From Diprion similis (taxonomy: Eukaryota > Arthropoda > Insecta > Hymenoptera > Diprionidae), in contig NC_060106.1 of the NCBI RefSeq assembly GCF_021155765.1, positions 11,353,501-11,417,500 on the forward strand: a stretch of 64,000 bases of DNA, given 5' to 3'. Made by a program: the position numbers and the translations under genes. A model generated the notes under the pieces. The model worked only from the letters and a program-made list of their open reading frames with translations, searched no databases and had not been told where the DNA came from. Shown piece by piece: positions 37,136 to 51,450 of this stretch. Positions within the stretch are counted from its first letter, which is position 1; every line of letters begins with the position of its first letter.

Positions 37136-38142
37136 GCCCTCCTCCCACCCTTCACCCAATCCGTTTCTCTTGACTTCAAATCCCGCGGTGTGATTTCTTA
37201 GAGGTTCGATGATCACGTATGCATGAAACTCTGCGTAAAACTTTGCAAATTTTTGCCTGCAAGATTCAGTTTTGAATCGAAGATATGTGAGGTGTAAATT
37301 CCAGGCTGGAATTTAGAAAGAGAGGTCCAAATTCGTCAACACAATTGCCCGATTTTTTGTACAAGTTTTTTCAGAAAATTATATATTCTTGGTGTGATAG
37401 AAAAAACTGAATATTGTGAATTTTTATGGAAATTTTTCAATTAATTGAATACGTTTTAGTAATGCCAAATTTTAGATAGTTTTTCCAATTTCAATAAATA
37501 ATGGCTTATTTCATTGCTAAATGAATTTCGTGCAATGAATCACCTGACATGGATTTTTGGTAAAATAATTGTATTTTGAAAGAAAAAATATCAGTTTATT
37601 GCATGTGGTTTGTATTGATATTTTACACAAGTTATTCAAACATTCGGTTAATTGAAAGACTAAGTAAAAATTTAACTTTAGGCGACATGCGCTTACAATT
37701 CATTAAAAAAGACATTGAACTATGATTTGTAAAAAAACGATGTATCGCGCAGTTTCTTTTTTAATCAGGAAATGAAGAAAGAATAGCATTGTATCTCAAA
37801 AAATCGTTAAGAACTGTAAAAATTTTCCCGTACAATTTTTTATATATATTTTTTTTTTTTTAATATTTTGTTCCAAAAATATCCAAATGAAATGTAAAAA
37901 TCGTCGTCGACATCTCAGCATTTCCTACATCAACGATACCCTTTGGTTGGGGCACTGTAATTGACGGGAAAAAAATGCTTATGAAATTGACGTACACTCG
38001 TTGCAATTTTTGACGCGTATGTTAAACGTATGTATATATTTATATAACTTATATAATCCTCACGTTAACTGCCGTTTCAACATTGCCTCTCTGCGGAAGT
38101 TTCTTTCCGCTACTGCTGTTGAGTGAAGAAAGAAAGAGAGGC

Positions 38143-38165
38143 GGGGGGGGGGGGGGGGGGGGGGG
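38143..38165 (+). repeat. Poly-G run (23) with G-rich tail
   Basis: Twenty-three G, then AGGGAGGGGAG, preceded by a purine-only GAAAGAAAGAGAGG stretch. Such runs are prone to length error in assemblies. Confidence 0.9.
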
Positions 38166-41100
38166 AGGGAGGGGAGACGCACATAAAAACTGCCCCCATT
38201 GTGGTAGTTACCGAGTTAATTGAAACCAGTAAGGAGCCGATGAACAGGAGATAGTCCGTTGACAGCAGAGAATCAACATCACGTTGATGATGCCAAGGGG
38301 CTCGAATTTTCGTTCAACTTTTTAACTTACAATTTAGTTGTAAGCATTAATAATTCCGCTATACGCTCCGGCTTTACGCGAGGCAGTAGGAAATCGTTTC
38401 CACCTGTCTTATTCCCTTGTAATTTATATAAGAGCCTGACTTGGAGGTAGCGATGCGGAAATTAACGCCTCTCGTTCCAATGAGAGAAATGAGGCTGCAG
38501 GAGCTGCTGGAAGCCCTTGTAAGAGATAAAATGGCACTGCGTTAGAATTAACCAGGTTGCATTTATATGTATCAGAGGGATTACGTTCATTGGGGAAATC
38601 ATTTCAGAATCCATTTTGGTTTATTCGAAGATAACTAGAATTTGATAGCGTGTCACCGCTGGTGTTGAACTTTATTATTGCTAGTTGCTCGAACTCAAAA
38701 TTTTTCGACTTTTGGCTTATTGACCGTAGTTGTGACCACATTTTAGGCGAATAGTCACCGTCTTGAAGACTTTATACGAACTCTAAATAAAATTTTTCAT
38801 TCGTTGATATTACGTTTGTTTTAATTAGTCAGATGATGAATCGGTCGGGGAATCTTGAGGCGATTACTTTCGGATCATGAAATGCGGATGTGAAAATGCA
38901 CGGATTTACCCAATTAGCAGACTTCCACTTGGCCTTTTTCATCTCGTCAGCGACAGCTGGCTATCCTTTGAAAACGGGATGTTTGTTATTAGTTAAATGC
39001 TAAAGTTCGTTCGGCCAAAATTACAGGGTCAAAGTTTGTTTTGCAAAGTTTGAGGCACTGTTGTACCACGTTGTACACATCGAAATACGAGAAATAATTA
39101 AGTACAGATTATACATCTTGTTCGTAATTTGTCGCTGAGTTTGTTCTTCGGCAGCAGAGATTCGATGATACCTAAGTCTCGCGTTCCACGGCGTTATTTT
39201 ATCACCCCCAGCAACCTTGAATCTCCTTATAACTTCCTACGCGTGCCGTTCTATACATACATACATTGAAATACTTTTTCACAAATTCAAAATATTTTCA
39301 AAGTGTCAGAAGACTTCGTAGAAAAGTCTTGATTCCGGAGGAAGGAACCTACATCAATTTTCTTTTTACCGATTCCGTGCGACGTAGAAAAGCCGCAGTT
39401 ACAACGCTGTTGTATTTTGTTCGTTAAGGTATTTTCTCACAGCACGAACATAATGTTACAACAAAACGGTTTTGCAGGCAGTGTTTGCTGTTCTCACAAA
39501 AGGGTTGATTTCACTCGAGTACATTCATTATTCACCATAAACTCGAAACTGCCGAAACAATGCCTTAGTCTCGTGTTCCGCAGTAACTCCCATCACACAC
39601 ACATGGTACCCCATGCGTTACTAATTTTATGGTCTGCTTGATACGATTCAGTAACGTCGCGCTGCCGTTTCTCAGTTCCATCCCGTCATCAGTCACGTAG
39701 GTACCTTGGTTCGAGTCTAGCTGAGAAACTCATTTATAATTCATCTATTTCACGACACGACGGTATGCAGCGCATGCAGGAATTATGGTCGGTGTGTAAA
39801 CGCTGCACAGCTTCGCAACAGGTCAACCCTTATAGCCGCTGTTCGTTGGTTTATAACGGCGCAAGAAGGTTCGCCGATCGATTCCTGAGATACGTAGCAG
39901 CTGGTGAGGTTTCCTTCTTCTTCCGGGTTTAGTTCCGGATGGTTAGTATCGTGTATCCCGAATGAATCAGAATTACCCCGTCGCGTCGACCAATTTAACC
40001 TCGTCACTAATAAATTTCAATTGATTGATAGAATTCGCAGCAGCAGGTCATCATCTCGTGTCTTCTCTCCGATTAACTCCAGCTGGAGTTCGATAGTCGG
40101 ATTCTGTGTAACTTGTACCTACGTTTAGGTATTATTGATTGGGGAACGATGGACACAGTAGTTGGTAAAGAAGCGAATTTATTCGATTGGAACTCTGGGG
40201 ATTTACTCTTATTTTATTTCTTCCACGTTGCTTTAATATCGAACGAACTTTCTGCTTTAGTATAATTTTTGTATTACTTAATTTCGTCTACCCTTTCCAC
40301 ACTTTCTTCTTTTCCCTCAAATTCTACGGAATTCTGCTGTCTCGGAATCAGTCCGGCGTTTACAAACTTTAAACTCTCGATGATTCTCTCATGAAATATA
40401 TATATATATATATATATTTATCTGCATATGTTTGTAGTGAACAGGTTCCTTTTCAACAAGTTCTGAATGAGGGGACTCAAATTCTCGGCCGTATTTAGTC
40501 TGGGAGCGATTTCGAAGAGGGAAGCAAAAGCATGTGAAAAGATCCCATTTTCGTCCTTTTCGCTTCTTTTGTCCCCATGTTATTATCTCACGGTATTCGG
40601 GTCCTTCGATTTCTCGATCATCCTTTTGCATACGATGACGACGATTTGCAGAACGATTACGGAGGGTGGAGGCCCGTATCGAAATCCGACCATGCTGATG
40701 ATAGTGTATGCGATGCATTTTAACGAGATGGGCTTAGTTTGCATTCCATCGACCTGTCACTTCTGTGTATATCGTGATGTTCGTGACCCTAATTCCATCC
40801 TACCTACTTGGTGCACACGACTGAGGTATGCTTGAACTTGGTGCTTTACCTGTCGAGGTTTGAAATCGAGATTCTTGCATGTTACATGAAATTTTCTTAA
40901 CCATTACGTTGTAGTCTGGCGCTCTGCTCATGAAAGTGTGACATTCGCCGCCTGGAGACTTCCGAAGTAGCTTAATTATTTCATTACAATCAATTTTACT
41001 TCACGGCAGCTGTTATCGATCGGAATTTTCACGGTTATTTCTATCGAAGAACGCCAATCTGTGCGCTACAAAGGAAATTCGACATTGTCTTCGTACTGAA

Positions 41101-43796
41101 ATTTTTATCCTGGAATGAAAAAAATGAAGTCGATAAATCATATAAGCTGTCGTGGTTGTAACTTCATAGTATATTTTGACAGTTTATGAAAAACTGATCA
41201 CGCTCCCGGGTATATCAATATTGACATTTGAACAATGTCACCGAATCATATCGTGTCGCGCGTTTGTTTTTTGGTTAAATAAACACGGCCCAAGGCGTGT
41301 AACCCTAAATCAACCTGTAATAAATATGTTTGAAAATTTTTTTTAGGGAAAACCAGCGCCATCCTGGCCGTGTCAGTTAGAGATATCCCGCAAGCTGCAG
41401 ACGGGTTGGGTTTCCCATTCCCATTTCCATCTCCATGCCTTCTGGTAACCTCCGGCTAACCCTCAATCCTTTTTGGACCCTTCTCGCATAACTATGGTGA
41501 CAGCCGGAAAACAGATATGGCCTTAGTTTTTCTCCCTTTCACCACGTAGAGTTACCATATTTTTTCAACGCTGATCGCTAACTTTTTCCTATATTTTTAT
41601 CATATCTTAATGTTATGCTAGATGTCATAAAACTGCTACTCACGTCACCTGTTTTCATTGCAAATCGGCGATTGATCGGGATTTCATTGATATATTTGGT
41701 CAATATCACGAATACCTGAAAGCCGGGCTTTGCTCATCGATCCATACTTCGATAGATATTAATCGTTGTATAGAATGTTTGATAGATTGTAACACGGATA
41801 TTGGATGTTGCTGCGTTGGTATAAGTAGTCGTACAAAATGCTTGATCTGCACTTGCTTCAAAAAGATCAAGTTCTTCCTCCTATATTGCACAGTTTCATT
41901 GTACAGACACAGGATTTTCAGTACATGATCGATACGTCGTTAATTAGTGAACTCGTGGCAGTAATTAGGTAGGGGATTACAGCTGTGAACGCTTGGCGCA
42001 TGGAATCATTGTTATACGACTGCTTCTTGTCGTAGAATATGATTATATATCTTCGAATGCTTATTATAATGCTTTATCGAGTAATATCACGCTAAGCCGA
42101 AGTTAAATTGTCAAGTCAAAGAGGCCGGCTCACATATTCAGGTCGACTTAAGGTCTGTATAACGGTTAGCGGAGAGCAGGGTTGCGGCGGAATCTTTAGC
42201 TTAGGAGAGCCCGTTGTGCTCTTATATCTACTGTAACTCCCTTCGCTAATATACCTTGCCCGAGGCGATACGAAACCCTTTCGACGCTTTCCGGTCTAAT
42301 GAAAATCTATAAGATGGATTAGTATGATTGGGCAATTGCCGCTGGTTGAGGCCTCTTGAAAAGATGAGCGACTGCTTTTCAATTTACCTTCGTTACCGGC
42401 TACTCGTTTTTCGTTATTACAGGTATAGGTATGTAGGTACGTGTATTTACGTAGGCAGCATCGGTTGCCAGGTTAATCAGCCATTCATCAGCCCAATTTT
42501 CTCTGCTTGGTGTATTTGAACGTTCATCTCCGAGGCTCGGTCGGCGCTAATGAAATATGACGAGGAAAGTCTTTTGCAGTTGATTTGAACGCTGAAATAC
42601 AAACTTGCGGGGAATCAAGATCTCGTCTGCGGTATCGGCAAGTTCGGCATAACGATCTTCTCCATAAGGGGCTTCAACCGAGTAATGATTATACCCACGA
42701 TTCGCGAAAGGTATCGTCTGTAATTAGTTTGAGGTATTTAAGTAATTAAAGGCAATACCTTCCACAATGCCTCAAGTTTAATTTCACTCAATTTCAAACT
42801 CCAACGGTTTGATGACGCTTCGTAGGAATCCAATGTAGGTACGGCCTCACAAACGTAGAGGCTTTAAAGATCTTCTTAAATAATGCATGAAGGACGATAC
42901 GAATACACGAGAATAATTCTTCAATTTCTATTTACAAGGCTCGTTTTTAACCTTCGAGTAGGTAATAGATATAAGAGTTTCTTCCTTCATCGGAATTTCC
43001 TCATAGGGTATAATGATTATTAGCCATGGATGAATTACACGCGAATTAAATGTTGCGATGATTATTACGGTTTAAAATTACTTGTTGTTAGCTGGAAATC
43101 GTTCGGCAACTTCTCGACTGCATTGAGCTGTTTGTCAAATTGGAAATTAAATCACGGCTGTCCGACGCATCGGTCAACGCAATGAATCAACGAATTGATG
43201 ACTACTTCAGTTCGACCATATAACGGCCGGTGCAGGCATAATCAATTTGATCCTGATCCGTTTTCAAGGATATTGAACCTGCGAAGTCGGCGCAATGCAG
43301 ACGTTTTGCAAATGCGTCTTCCGAGCTTGATCATAAACATGGAATTTTCCTTTCTAACTCGACTGCACCCGAAATGGAACCGACGTAACACGCTCGTTTA
43401 TTACACAATACGTTCCACGAATTGTTTGCATAAAGATGCGCGAAAACGTCTAGTCTGACTTCGATTAATTATTCGGTTTCTGCCGAAGAAATCGATTCTT
43501 GATTACCTATATTTGTCTCCGGAATTTATGCACGTCAAACTTTGAGAACCGTCTTCCATTATTCCATTTATCCTGTCGGCTGACCGCCTTCAAGATGACA
43601 AGGGGAAACCCGTTTTTCCCGACATTCTCGGACGGAACAATCAGCGTTTTTTTTTTCATCGAACGGTTCGTTCTTCTTCTCCTTTGTTGTCTGGGAAACG
43701 ATTTCGGAAATTGCGATTCACAACGCGATGAGAATTTCGTGTGCGTTATGGTGCAAGTACAGTATGAATATTTTCCTCGAAATTATTGTCTACAAC
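38166..43796. other. Presumed intronic sequence, no exon seen
   Basis: No coding exon, RNA gene or element recognised apart from a TA microsatellite at 40395-40420. Several TAGGTA/TACGTA-rich clusters (for example 42420-42455) are noted without interpretation. Confidence 0.4.
40395..40420 (+). repeat. (TA)n microsatellite
   Basis: About 12 TA units. Confidence 0.9.
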
Positions 43797-43936
43797 CAAC
43801 GATTAAACTTGTGGTCCAAAAAATCTAAAACTCGGTGAAAAATGATTTTCTTGTACACTTTATACCAAACTTGGAAATAAATATAATAGCTGACGGTGAG
43901 GATCAAACGTAGGTCGGTTTGGCGGGGAATACCTCA
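43797..43936. mobile_element. Solo arm of the 32.5-kb foldback MITE family
   Basis: Matches the right arm of the element at 32866-33018 in the same orientation: GTGGTCCAAAA.ATCTAAAAC, CTCGGTGAAA.ATGATTTTC, TTGTACACT, then CGTAGGTCGGTTT and GGAATACCTCA at the end. The opposite arm is not found upstream, so this copy is truncated or a recombined solo arm. Confidence 0.7.
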
Positions 43937-46614
43937 TATTTATACATAACCAGGCCTACGGGTTTAACCATTTCCCCGTTTTTCTGCTCCATGGCATGTC
44001 CCTAATTGTTTTATTCAAGCACTCGAGTGAACATAGCGGCTACGAAAAATTAGCTCGCTTGGAAATCGAGTCGAAATTCTTTACAGCCGTGTGCTTGATC
44101 AACTATCGTATTGTAATTGATTTAGAATGTGATATTATATAAGATAGTGAATTTTGGCACGGATAATCCGCAGTCACTGCCATTGTTCAAAGTCTACAAG
44201 CGTGTTAATTATACAACACACGCTACGGAACGCGTATCACGGTTTAATTAATACCCAGGAGTCAGGCTGCTACATAATTACTACCCACTGCCTTGTCATA
44301 ATCGCTATATCGCTCAATTATTCATCGCTCATGATTTGTTTACAAGTTCCATACACCTCAGAGTCAGCCGTGAGGCTTTGCAGTCTGAATAGAAGTAAAA
44401 CGCGAAAAATATAATCGTCGTTATTTGTTTTGGAAGGTTTTTTCGAAGCTATTCAGACCGCGCAGGTATACCTTGAAATCGCAATGCATTTTCATGATGC
44501 GGTAATGGAAAGGCCGATGTCCGAAGAGTTTTCGAAGGGCTGGACGATCACTCATGATTCGGTTCAATCTGTATTCCGCGAGGGTTTCCTATAAACTACT
44601 ATTTTACCCCTGTTACTCGGATTCCTGATACCCTTGGCAAACGCTTCCCGTTGAGTTTGCTCTCGTGTTTTACTCCCTTTTACAATGCTCGTATTTTCGC
44701 AAACCGTTTCGCAGGCAACCCCCATGGCTGCGTTCTGCAACTCTTGCTCTTCTCACACGTGAGAATTTTCCGAAGTGCTTTTAGAGTACCCAACTCACAG
44801 GTGTGTTTCTTCTATCTTACATCCGGGATTTTGTTGCACAAGCAGATATCTCTAGAACCTGCGGTGTAGGGGCGTTAAATTCCACTCCTTGTGAAATCAC
44901 TTTGTATTACTATTTAATATGGGGATCTCGGATCTCCGTTAAATTATACGGAGTATCATGAGGCTGAAGTTAGAAATGTTAACGGAACGATACGTCGGGA
45001 GAAAAAAATTGTTATTCGCTAATTTTAGGATGACTTTTCAGGTGTCGGCTTTTCAGAATCAGTGTATATTTTGTTTGCAATGATTTACTAAATTTTGGAA
45101 AGTCATAAAGATGCGAATTGCAATATTTTTTTCATCCCTATTTCTATGTTATTTTTTCACTTTTATTCGATAATTTTACGGACTTTTCTACCCCAATTAT
45201 CGAGGACCAGTTCCATTGGGGATAGATTATGAGAAACGATCTTTCATCCCTTAAGTTAGGGTAATTAATGTTTCGGCGCATCGTCATTTTGCTGTAACGT
45301 CGATTAACTTCGGAGAGTAATAGCCTCAACGGGGGTGTGAAAAAAGGAAAAAAGATTATCGAAGTGTGTCTCTTGCGATGGGCGAAGCGAAAAGACGAAA
45401 TCCCTTGGGTCGCCGATCGGGTTAATCTGATCGAGACTGAAAGCTTCGCTCGAGAAATGGGGTAATGGATCGAATTGGAATAATTTAAACATTGCTCCTC
45501 ACTTGTTCTTGACTAACGCGATTTCTCTTGGAATATCATCATTCTTTCTATAATCTTGACAATGCATATCTAATAGCAAAACAGTGATAACCGTATTTTC
45601 GCGAATGTTCGCGATCTATAATCGATGGACATTTATATTCAAATTAACGTAATGCCTGAAAGTTGAGCTTAAACTTATTGAAGCAAGTTTATTCCTCATA
45701 CTTTTAAATCTTGGCGGGCAGTATTTAAACAGCGAGTGATTTTTCTACTACCAACAATTTTGCAGGGTTCGTTTTACCCGCAATTACAGACTAGTGAAAG
45801 CGTATCCCGGTATGACTTTCCAAAAGGTTTTTTGCCGCATCAGCGGTTTGGTTAATTAGATATTCTAGAGCAAGAGGTTGAAATAACACAAAGTGTGGAT
45901 AAACATACGGAGTTGGAAATGCTCGAATTTTGCTACCATAATTTAGTAGCTCGCTGATGCTCATAATTTCATGGAAACTGACTTGCGTTTACAATGCGGT
46001 CGGTTGGGTATTACATTTTATACTTGTGCATTCCATTTGTTTACTCTGACTCTTCTCAGTAATAAGAAAACCTGCGTGAGGCAGTATGAAATTTAAATTG
46101 CAGAAAAGAATAAATAAAGGAACATTACGCGTATTATTACGTTATCGTAAATTTTCGCATAACCCTTATATTTCAAAACTCATTTCTTCCACGGTCGAAG
46201 CTGATTTTTGGATCGTAAAAAACTGCATTGCATGTGATTCTATCGAACACTTGAGGATAAAACATTTTGTGATTTTAGATTACTAACTCTATTATTATTG
46301 TAATTTTGAATGGATATTACGAGGACAAACCGTGAATGTATACCTAACAGAAAATTTATACTTTTGCTTGGAAGGGCTTCGTTTTTAAATTACTCAGAAC
46401 TCTGCGTACGAAGTTGTTGTAAAGGCGGTGTCTGCCATTCTGAGAAATTGATTAAAACCTTAATGCAATTTCGTCGCGGTAAAGACGTTTAGAGTATTCT
46501 TGCTTTTTTCGTTTTTCACACCGCAGTATCTGATGAAAAATAGTAATCCTTCTGCCACGATAAGAAAAACTTTCCATGTAAATTAAAGTCTCACAGATTT
46601 TCGCTACTGGTGTC

Positions 46615-46645
<31 letters not shown>

Positions 46646-48822
46646 TAAAGATAAAAAGAAATGTTGAAAAACAAACGAGAAATTATGGAAGAAATGGGTT
46701 CTGCAAGCACCGCAATTTCTGGCTTTGGATAAACGTTTAATTTATACAGTCTTTCTTTTCAACACTTTATACCAGCGGTTCGTGCCATCATTTTGCTGGT
46801 CTTATACCTGTCGTCTCGTCTCGCCTCATCTAGTCGGTATATAGATTCGTCCGAAGTTTAAAACTTACCCCGGGAGTTGGCGAAAAAAACCTTTTAAACA
46901 CATTGCCAGTCCGTATCGCGAAACTCCCGCAGTGTCAGAGTCAGTGAGATCGGTGCGATGTGGTTGTTGTATTCATGGCTTGCATGCATGGATCCGACTC
47001 GCCTACGTCCACCGATTATTATACCTATACACACACACACACCTATAAAGAGGTAATACACAAACCAGCGTGATACTCCGCACGATAAAAGCGGGGATAG
47101 TAGTTTGTAAAAAGAAGAAGGGTAAGAAAAAGGAGAAGTGGGAACAAGTAGGGAACGGAGCTACGTAGCCAACCTCAATTTGTCACTGTCCAAACCCACG
47201 AGGGCAGTTTATTTATTTTGTCGTACGAAACTCTCTTTAGAGAACGTTAACGAGACACCAAGCTTCCGAGTAACGTGAAATGTTCAGCGTGACCAAACCC
47301 AGCAACCGCTTATCCAGCAAGGGTGGGGGTGGAGGGCAAGGGTATTTGCTTTAGGTGTTATATTGAATTTTGTGTATCGGGGAAAGTTTTCTCCCTCGAC
47401 CCATTTATTACTCCGAGGAATCCGCTGAAGATGATACTGAATAGCCCTGCGGACGAGTCGCTTCAGCTGATTAACGATGTAACACTTGCGGAGGTGCGAC
47501 GATGAATGAAGCCGCCCACCCCCGCCACTTAAGCGGGTAATGTAGTCATTTAACAAGCCTTTGTCGGAGGCGATTCTTTCCTCGATCTTTATCCCTTACA
47601 GAGGATGCATTTGAAATTGGGTATTACCGCTAATTTGTTCGAGGAAAGTGCGGCCCGCTTTGTCGATTATTTACTTTTCGATTTTCTTGTTTTTGTTGCT
47701 CTGTTCTTAAAATTTTACAACTTTACACGTTTAGGCATAATTCCGAAATAATTTTTGACGATAAGTCGAGAGTTCGCAGATGTAGGCTAAATAGTTACCG
47801 TCAAATTTCACGACATCTCGGTATAGTTAATTTCCACGAGGGTTTAAGTTGGTGACTTGGTAACGCAACGAAACATTGTAATGAAATGCAATATCTATTT
47901 TGCGATTTTTCAACAACTTTGAACGCTGATACGTGTCGAGCCTTCAAAATATAAGTATTTCTTTCAGTGTTTTAGTCATACTGTTCAAACGATCTTTTTT
48001 AGGTAATCACAAAGTTGTGAGGTGACGATTTATTCTAAACAGGCATCGTTGCTAATACGTGACGATTGAAAACTTTAATAACGAGAACTTGATAATTAAA
48101 TGAAACTTGACAAATTATTTCAAAAATACGAAGCGGTGGATCTCAGGTTTAATAATGTTGCACTGATTTGCACACGTTTGTCATCAGAATTCAGAATAGG
48201 CGAAACTTTGACTTTTCGATCAAACTTTCTATCAATTAAAGCTCTACGCACTTGTTGCAATAACTTCACTAATTTCAATCTCACTAATTTCACTAAGGTA
48301 AAATAGCTCCTTGACTTGGAGCGAGTGGCGACGCGAGCTTTCGGTCTGTTGCGGCGAAGAGAGGAACGAGCGGAGTCTGTTTCGCGGTTCTGAGATAATG
48401 TATCAAATTAATTAGCGAAACCTCAGGTACTCGGGGTGTCTGCGCATGTGTGCTTCAAACAGTAACTGTTCGTATTCGCTGTCGAAATGTAACCTTGGTG
48501 CGGAGTTAAAAATCGCCGAGCATTTTATGTTGTGCGTAGGCATTTGAAGAAAAAAATATATATATAAATATAAATATATAAGTAAAAATATTTCATTTTT
48601 CAAACCTCGGAAAGTGTTTTTAACTGTTGCGGAAAAATCGAAGCATACAATATACGACCGTTTGCAGTATTGAATTGAAGTCGTTTGGATTTGTTTTCAG
48701 TTTTCTGTTCAAGCCATCGAACAAAATGTAAAGACTATGTTGGCTCAGGTAAAAGCTCTGTTTGATTCGGCAGTATGGATATCTTTAATACATGCACAAC
48801 CAACTGATTCATTTTTTGCTTC
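43937..48822. other. Presumed intronic sequence, no exon seen
   Basis: AT-rich with a GA microsatellite at 46615-46645. Open frames are short and overlap on opposite strands. No RNA gene recognised. Confidence 0.4.
46615..46645 (+). repeat. (GA)n microsatellite
   Basis: About 14 GA units with one AAA interruption. Confidence 0.9.
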
Positions 48823-48850
48823 TTTCCTTCCTTCCTTCCTTCCTTCCTTC
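48823..48850 (+). repeat. (TTCC)n microsatellite
   Basis: About six CTTC/TTCC units, then degenerate TTCG and TTTC units. Confidence 0.9.
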
Positions 48851-49596
48851 GTTCCTTTCTTTCTTCCACTCTTCTATTTCATCATACCAACTGGATGAAA
48901 AGCTTTACCCTTCGAGGCTTGAGAAATGTTCTCAAAGAATTCTGAGTTTTGTGTATATACATATACGTATATATATATGCGTTATATCACACCTTCAAGG
49001 TAAGGGTGGTGAATTTTCTTCGCCACGCCGTGTGACGCGTTATGTGGATGTCAACGATCATAAGTCTTGGGATACGGGGATCTCGGCTCTTCGAAGTTTT
49101 TCAACTCGACGAAATTCTCCCGCAGCCCATTAGTTATAATGACTGACAATGTCGTCGGGTATACGTTTAATTGATTTATGAACCATTACCTTGGGTTCGC
49201 ACGTACGAATATGGGCGAGTGTCGAAATGAACGCGATACGCAGGCGAAAAAGTTTCACTGCGCTCAAATATATAAGTAGAAGTTTTTTTTTTAAATTACC
49301 TACTTGTCGGACATCTCCTTTTTCATATAACCTTATTTCATATAGTTTCGCTCAGAGACGTTAGTCGGACTGTAAACAATATCAACGGGAATAAAAATTG
49401 TTGATCTTAAAAATAAACCGCTGAATATTGTATATTATTGTATATACATACAGATACAAGTTAAATGGTTCAGCGAATGGAAATTGCACTTGCAGATGTA
49501 GTTCCGCAAAAGTAAAAAAAAATATAATATATCTACGGAGTATGGAATAACGCGGGGATGCAGGATGAAGTTGGTAAAACGGTGTGTACGTGTACA

Positions 49597-49601
<5 letters not shown>

Positions 49602-49643
<42 letters not shown>
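49602..49643 (+). repeat. (TA)n microsatellite
   Basis: About 20 TA units followed by a degenerate TACACGTACAATGTATA tail. Confidence 0.9.
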
Positions 49644-49646
<3 letters not shown>

Positions 49647-50689
49647 GTACAATGTATATATACATATGTATTGCATATGTGAAATCTGGAAGCCGATCAC
49701 GGACAAGGCTTTAAAATTTCATCTCCATCTATACGTAGTTCATGCATAGATACGTGCGGCTGCCTTTCGTCGTACTGTGCACAGTTATTGGCCCGTATTC
49801 GTATCATCGGTAGCAACGGAAGTCCCGGTCCGAGTGGTTTTACGACTGGGTAGTAAAGGGGTTGTAAAGTACGTCTGGATGATAACCTTGGTGACTGCAC
49901 GAGGTGTATGTCTGCCATAATCAACGGTGGATCTGCAATGAAACTTTCAAATAATTGTCTGGACGAGCGGGGATCGGCTTATTTTCTCCAGACGCGACGC
50001 GCGACGTGACGGTCCATCAACGCGTGCGGTATCTGCATGGCTATCAACCTTTTTCGCCGCCATCTGATTATCAAGATTTATTCGAGGTCTCTACAATCAT
50101 ACGATATTATTAATACAAGTGCCGGATTGATTCACGGAACTGCGTGCGGAGCGGTTATGGGATAAATTATTAAACATGCATGATATTAAATAATTAATTA
50201 AATACAAGTCGTGAATGTTACGTTCCGTGTTATATGCGCGTCCCGGTGATTCCTTGACAGTTACATTACAGTTATGTTCGTGTATTTGGCGAATCGAGGG
50301 GCGAGCTTTCTGTCTTAATACATGCTGAGGGAAATCGGGGCAAATGGGGGAGGACGACAAAATCTGGGTCTAAATCCCGGATCGTGCGAGGAGGGCGAAG
50401 GTTAACCCTTAGTTATTGTCTTGCCTCTAATTAAACAGATATTTAATTAGGACCTATTCGCTTATAGCTTTATCACGAATGGACCCGCGCCTCTTCCTAA
50501 GACAAACGATCGAGTAATTGAAAAACGATTAGACGGCCCGCTTTCCAGTTTGCCGATTCGATACACTGACATATAACTTTATGTATACATATATATGTAT
50601 ATATGGTGGTCCATATTAAGGGTATTAACGAATTTGTTTACGTGCCACTCGCCAAATAGACTCTCGAGTAATTAAAAAACGAATTCATG

Positions 50690-50709
50690 TTTTTTTTTTT
50701 TTTTTTTTT
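50690..50709 (+). repeat. Poly-T run (20)
   Basis: Twenty T in a row, preceded by ATTCATG. Confidence 0.9.
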
Positions 50710-51175
50710 GTACGTCTCAACTCCTTACGATGCCCCACAAGCCTTTTGTTTCAGCAAAAGAATAACATGGGATTTCACGATCACTCTACAGTTTATATAT
50801 ATATTTTTTTTTTCTTCGGCAAATTTCATGGGAAAAATTTGAATCAAACGCAGATTTATCAAGAGCAATCAACTTGTTTCGAAATTTATTCTCTTCTTCT
50901 TAGCTTTATGTTTCAATTATTTGTGATGAAAAATTTCCGTAAATCATGTCTCAGGTACCTACAGTGTAGCTAACATTTATACTTGATATATCCCTGTTTG
51001 ATTTAGATTTTTCCTATAAAAATTGGCAGCAAAAAGAATTAACTGTAAAGTGATCGTAAGATCCCATGTTAATATTATGGCGAAACAAATGCCTCGTGGG
51101 GTAGCATAAGAAGTACAGATAAGAGTATGAAAAAATTAGGGAATTGTTTTCGGATAATTTGCAGTCTATTTTTTT

Positions 51176-51196
51176 GGGGGGGGGGGGGGGGGGGGG
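51176..51196 (+). repeat. Poly-G run (21)
   Basis: Seven T directly followed by 21 G. Confidence 0.9.
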
Positions 51197-51393
51197 CACG
51201 ATAGAAAATCGTCAACAATGCAAATACAGACAACCTTAACCTACGACAAAACTTGTCGAACATATAACATAAATTTTTATAAATATTATGTGTATTATAT
51301 TCTACTCGCCTTGTGAAATTTCAATTCGCTGGGGGGGTCGGTGAAGAAACAATCGCTGTTATGGGCTCTGTTAGTTTTTGCTCGCGACTGCGA

Positions 51394-51396
<3 letters not shown>

Positions 51397-51436
<40 letters not shown>

Positions 51437-51450
51437 CCTCCCTCCCTCCC
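51397..51450 (+). repeat. (TC)n / (CCCT)n compound microsatellite
   Basis: About 20 TC units with one G interruption, passing into CCCT units. Confidence 0.9.

Noticed and set aside
39690..39725. GGTTCGAGTCT, a tRNA B-box-like motif
   Set aside because: No A box at the required distance and no cloverleaf can be drawn.
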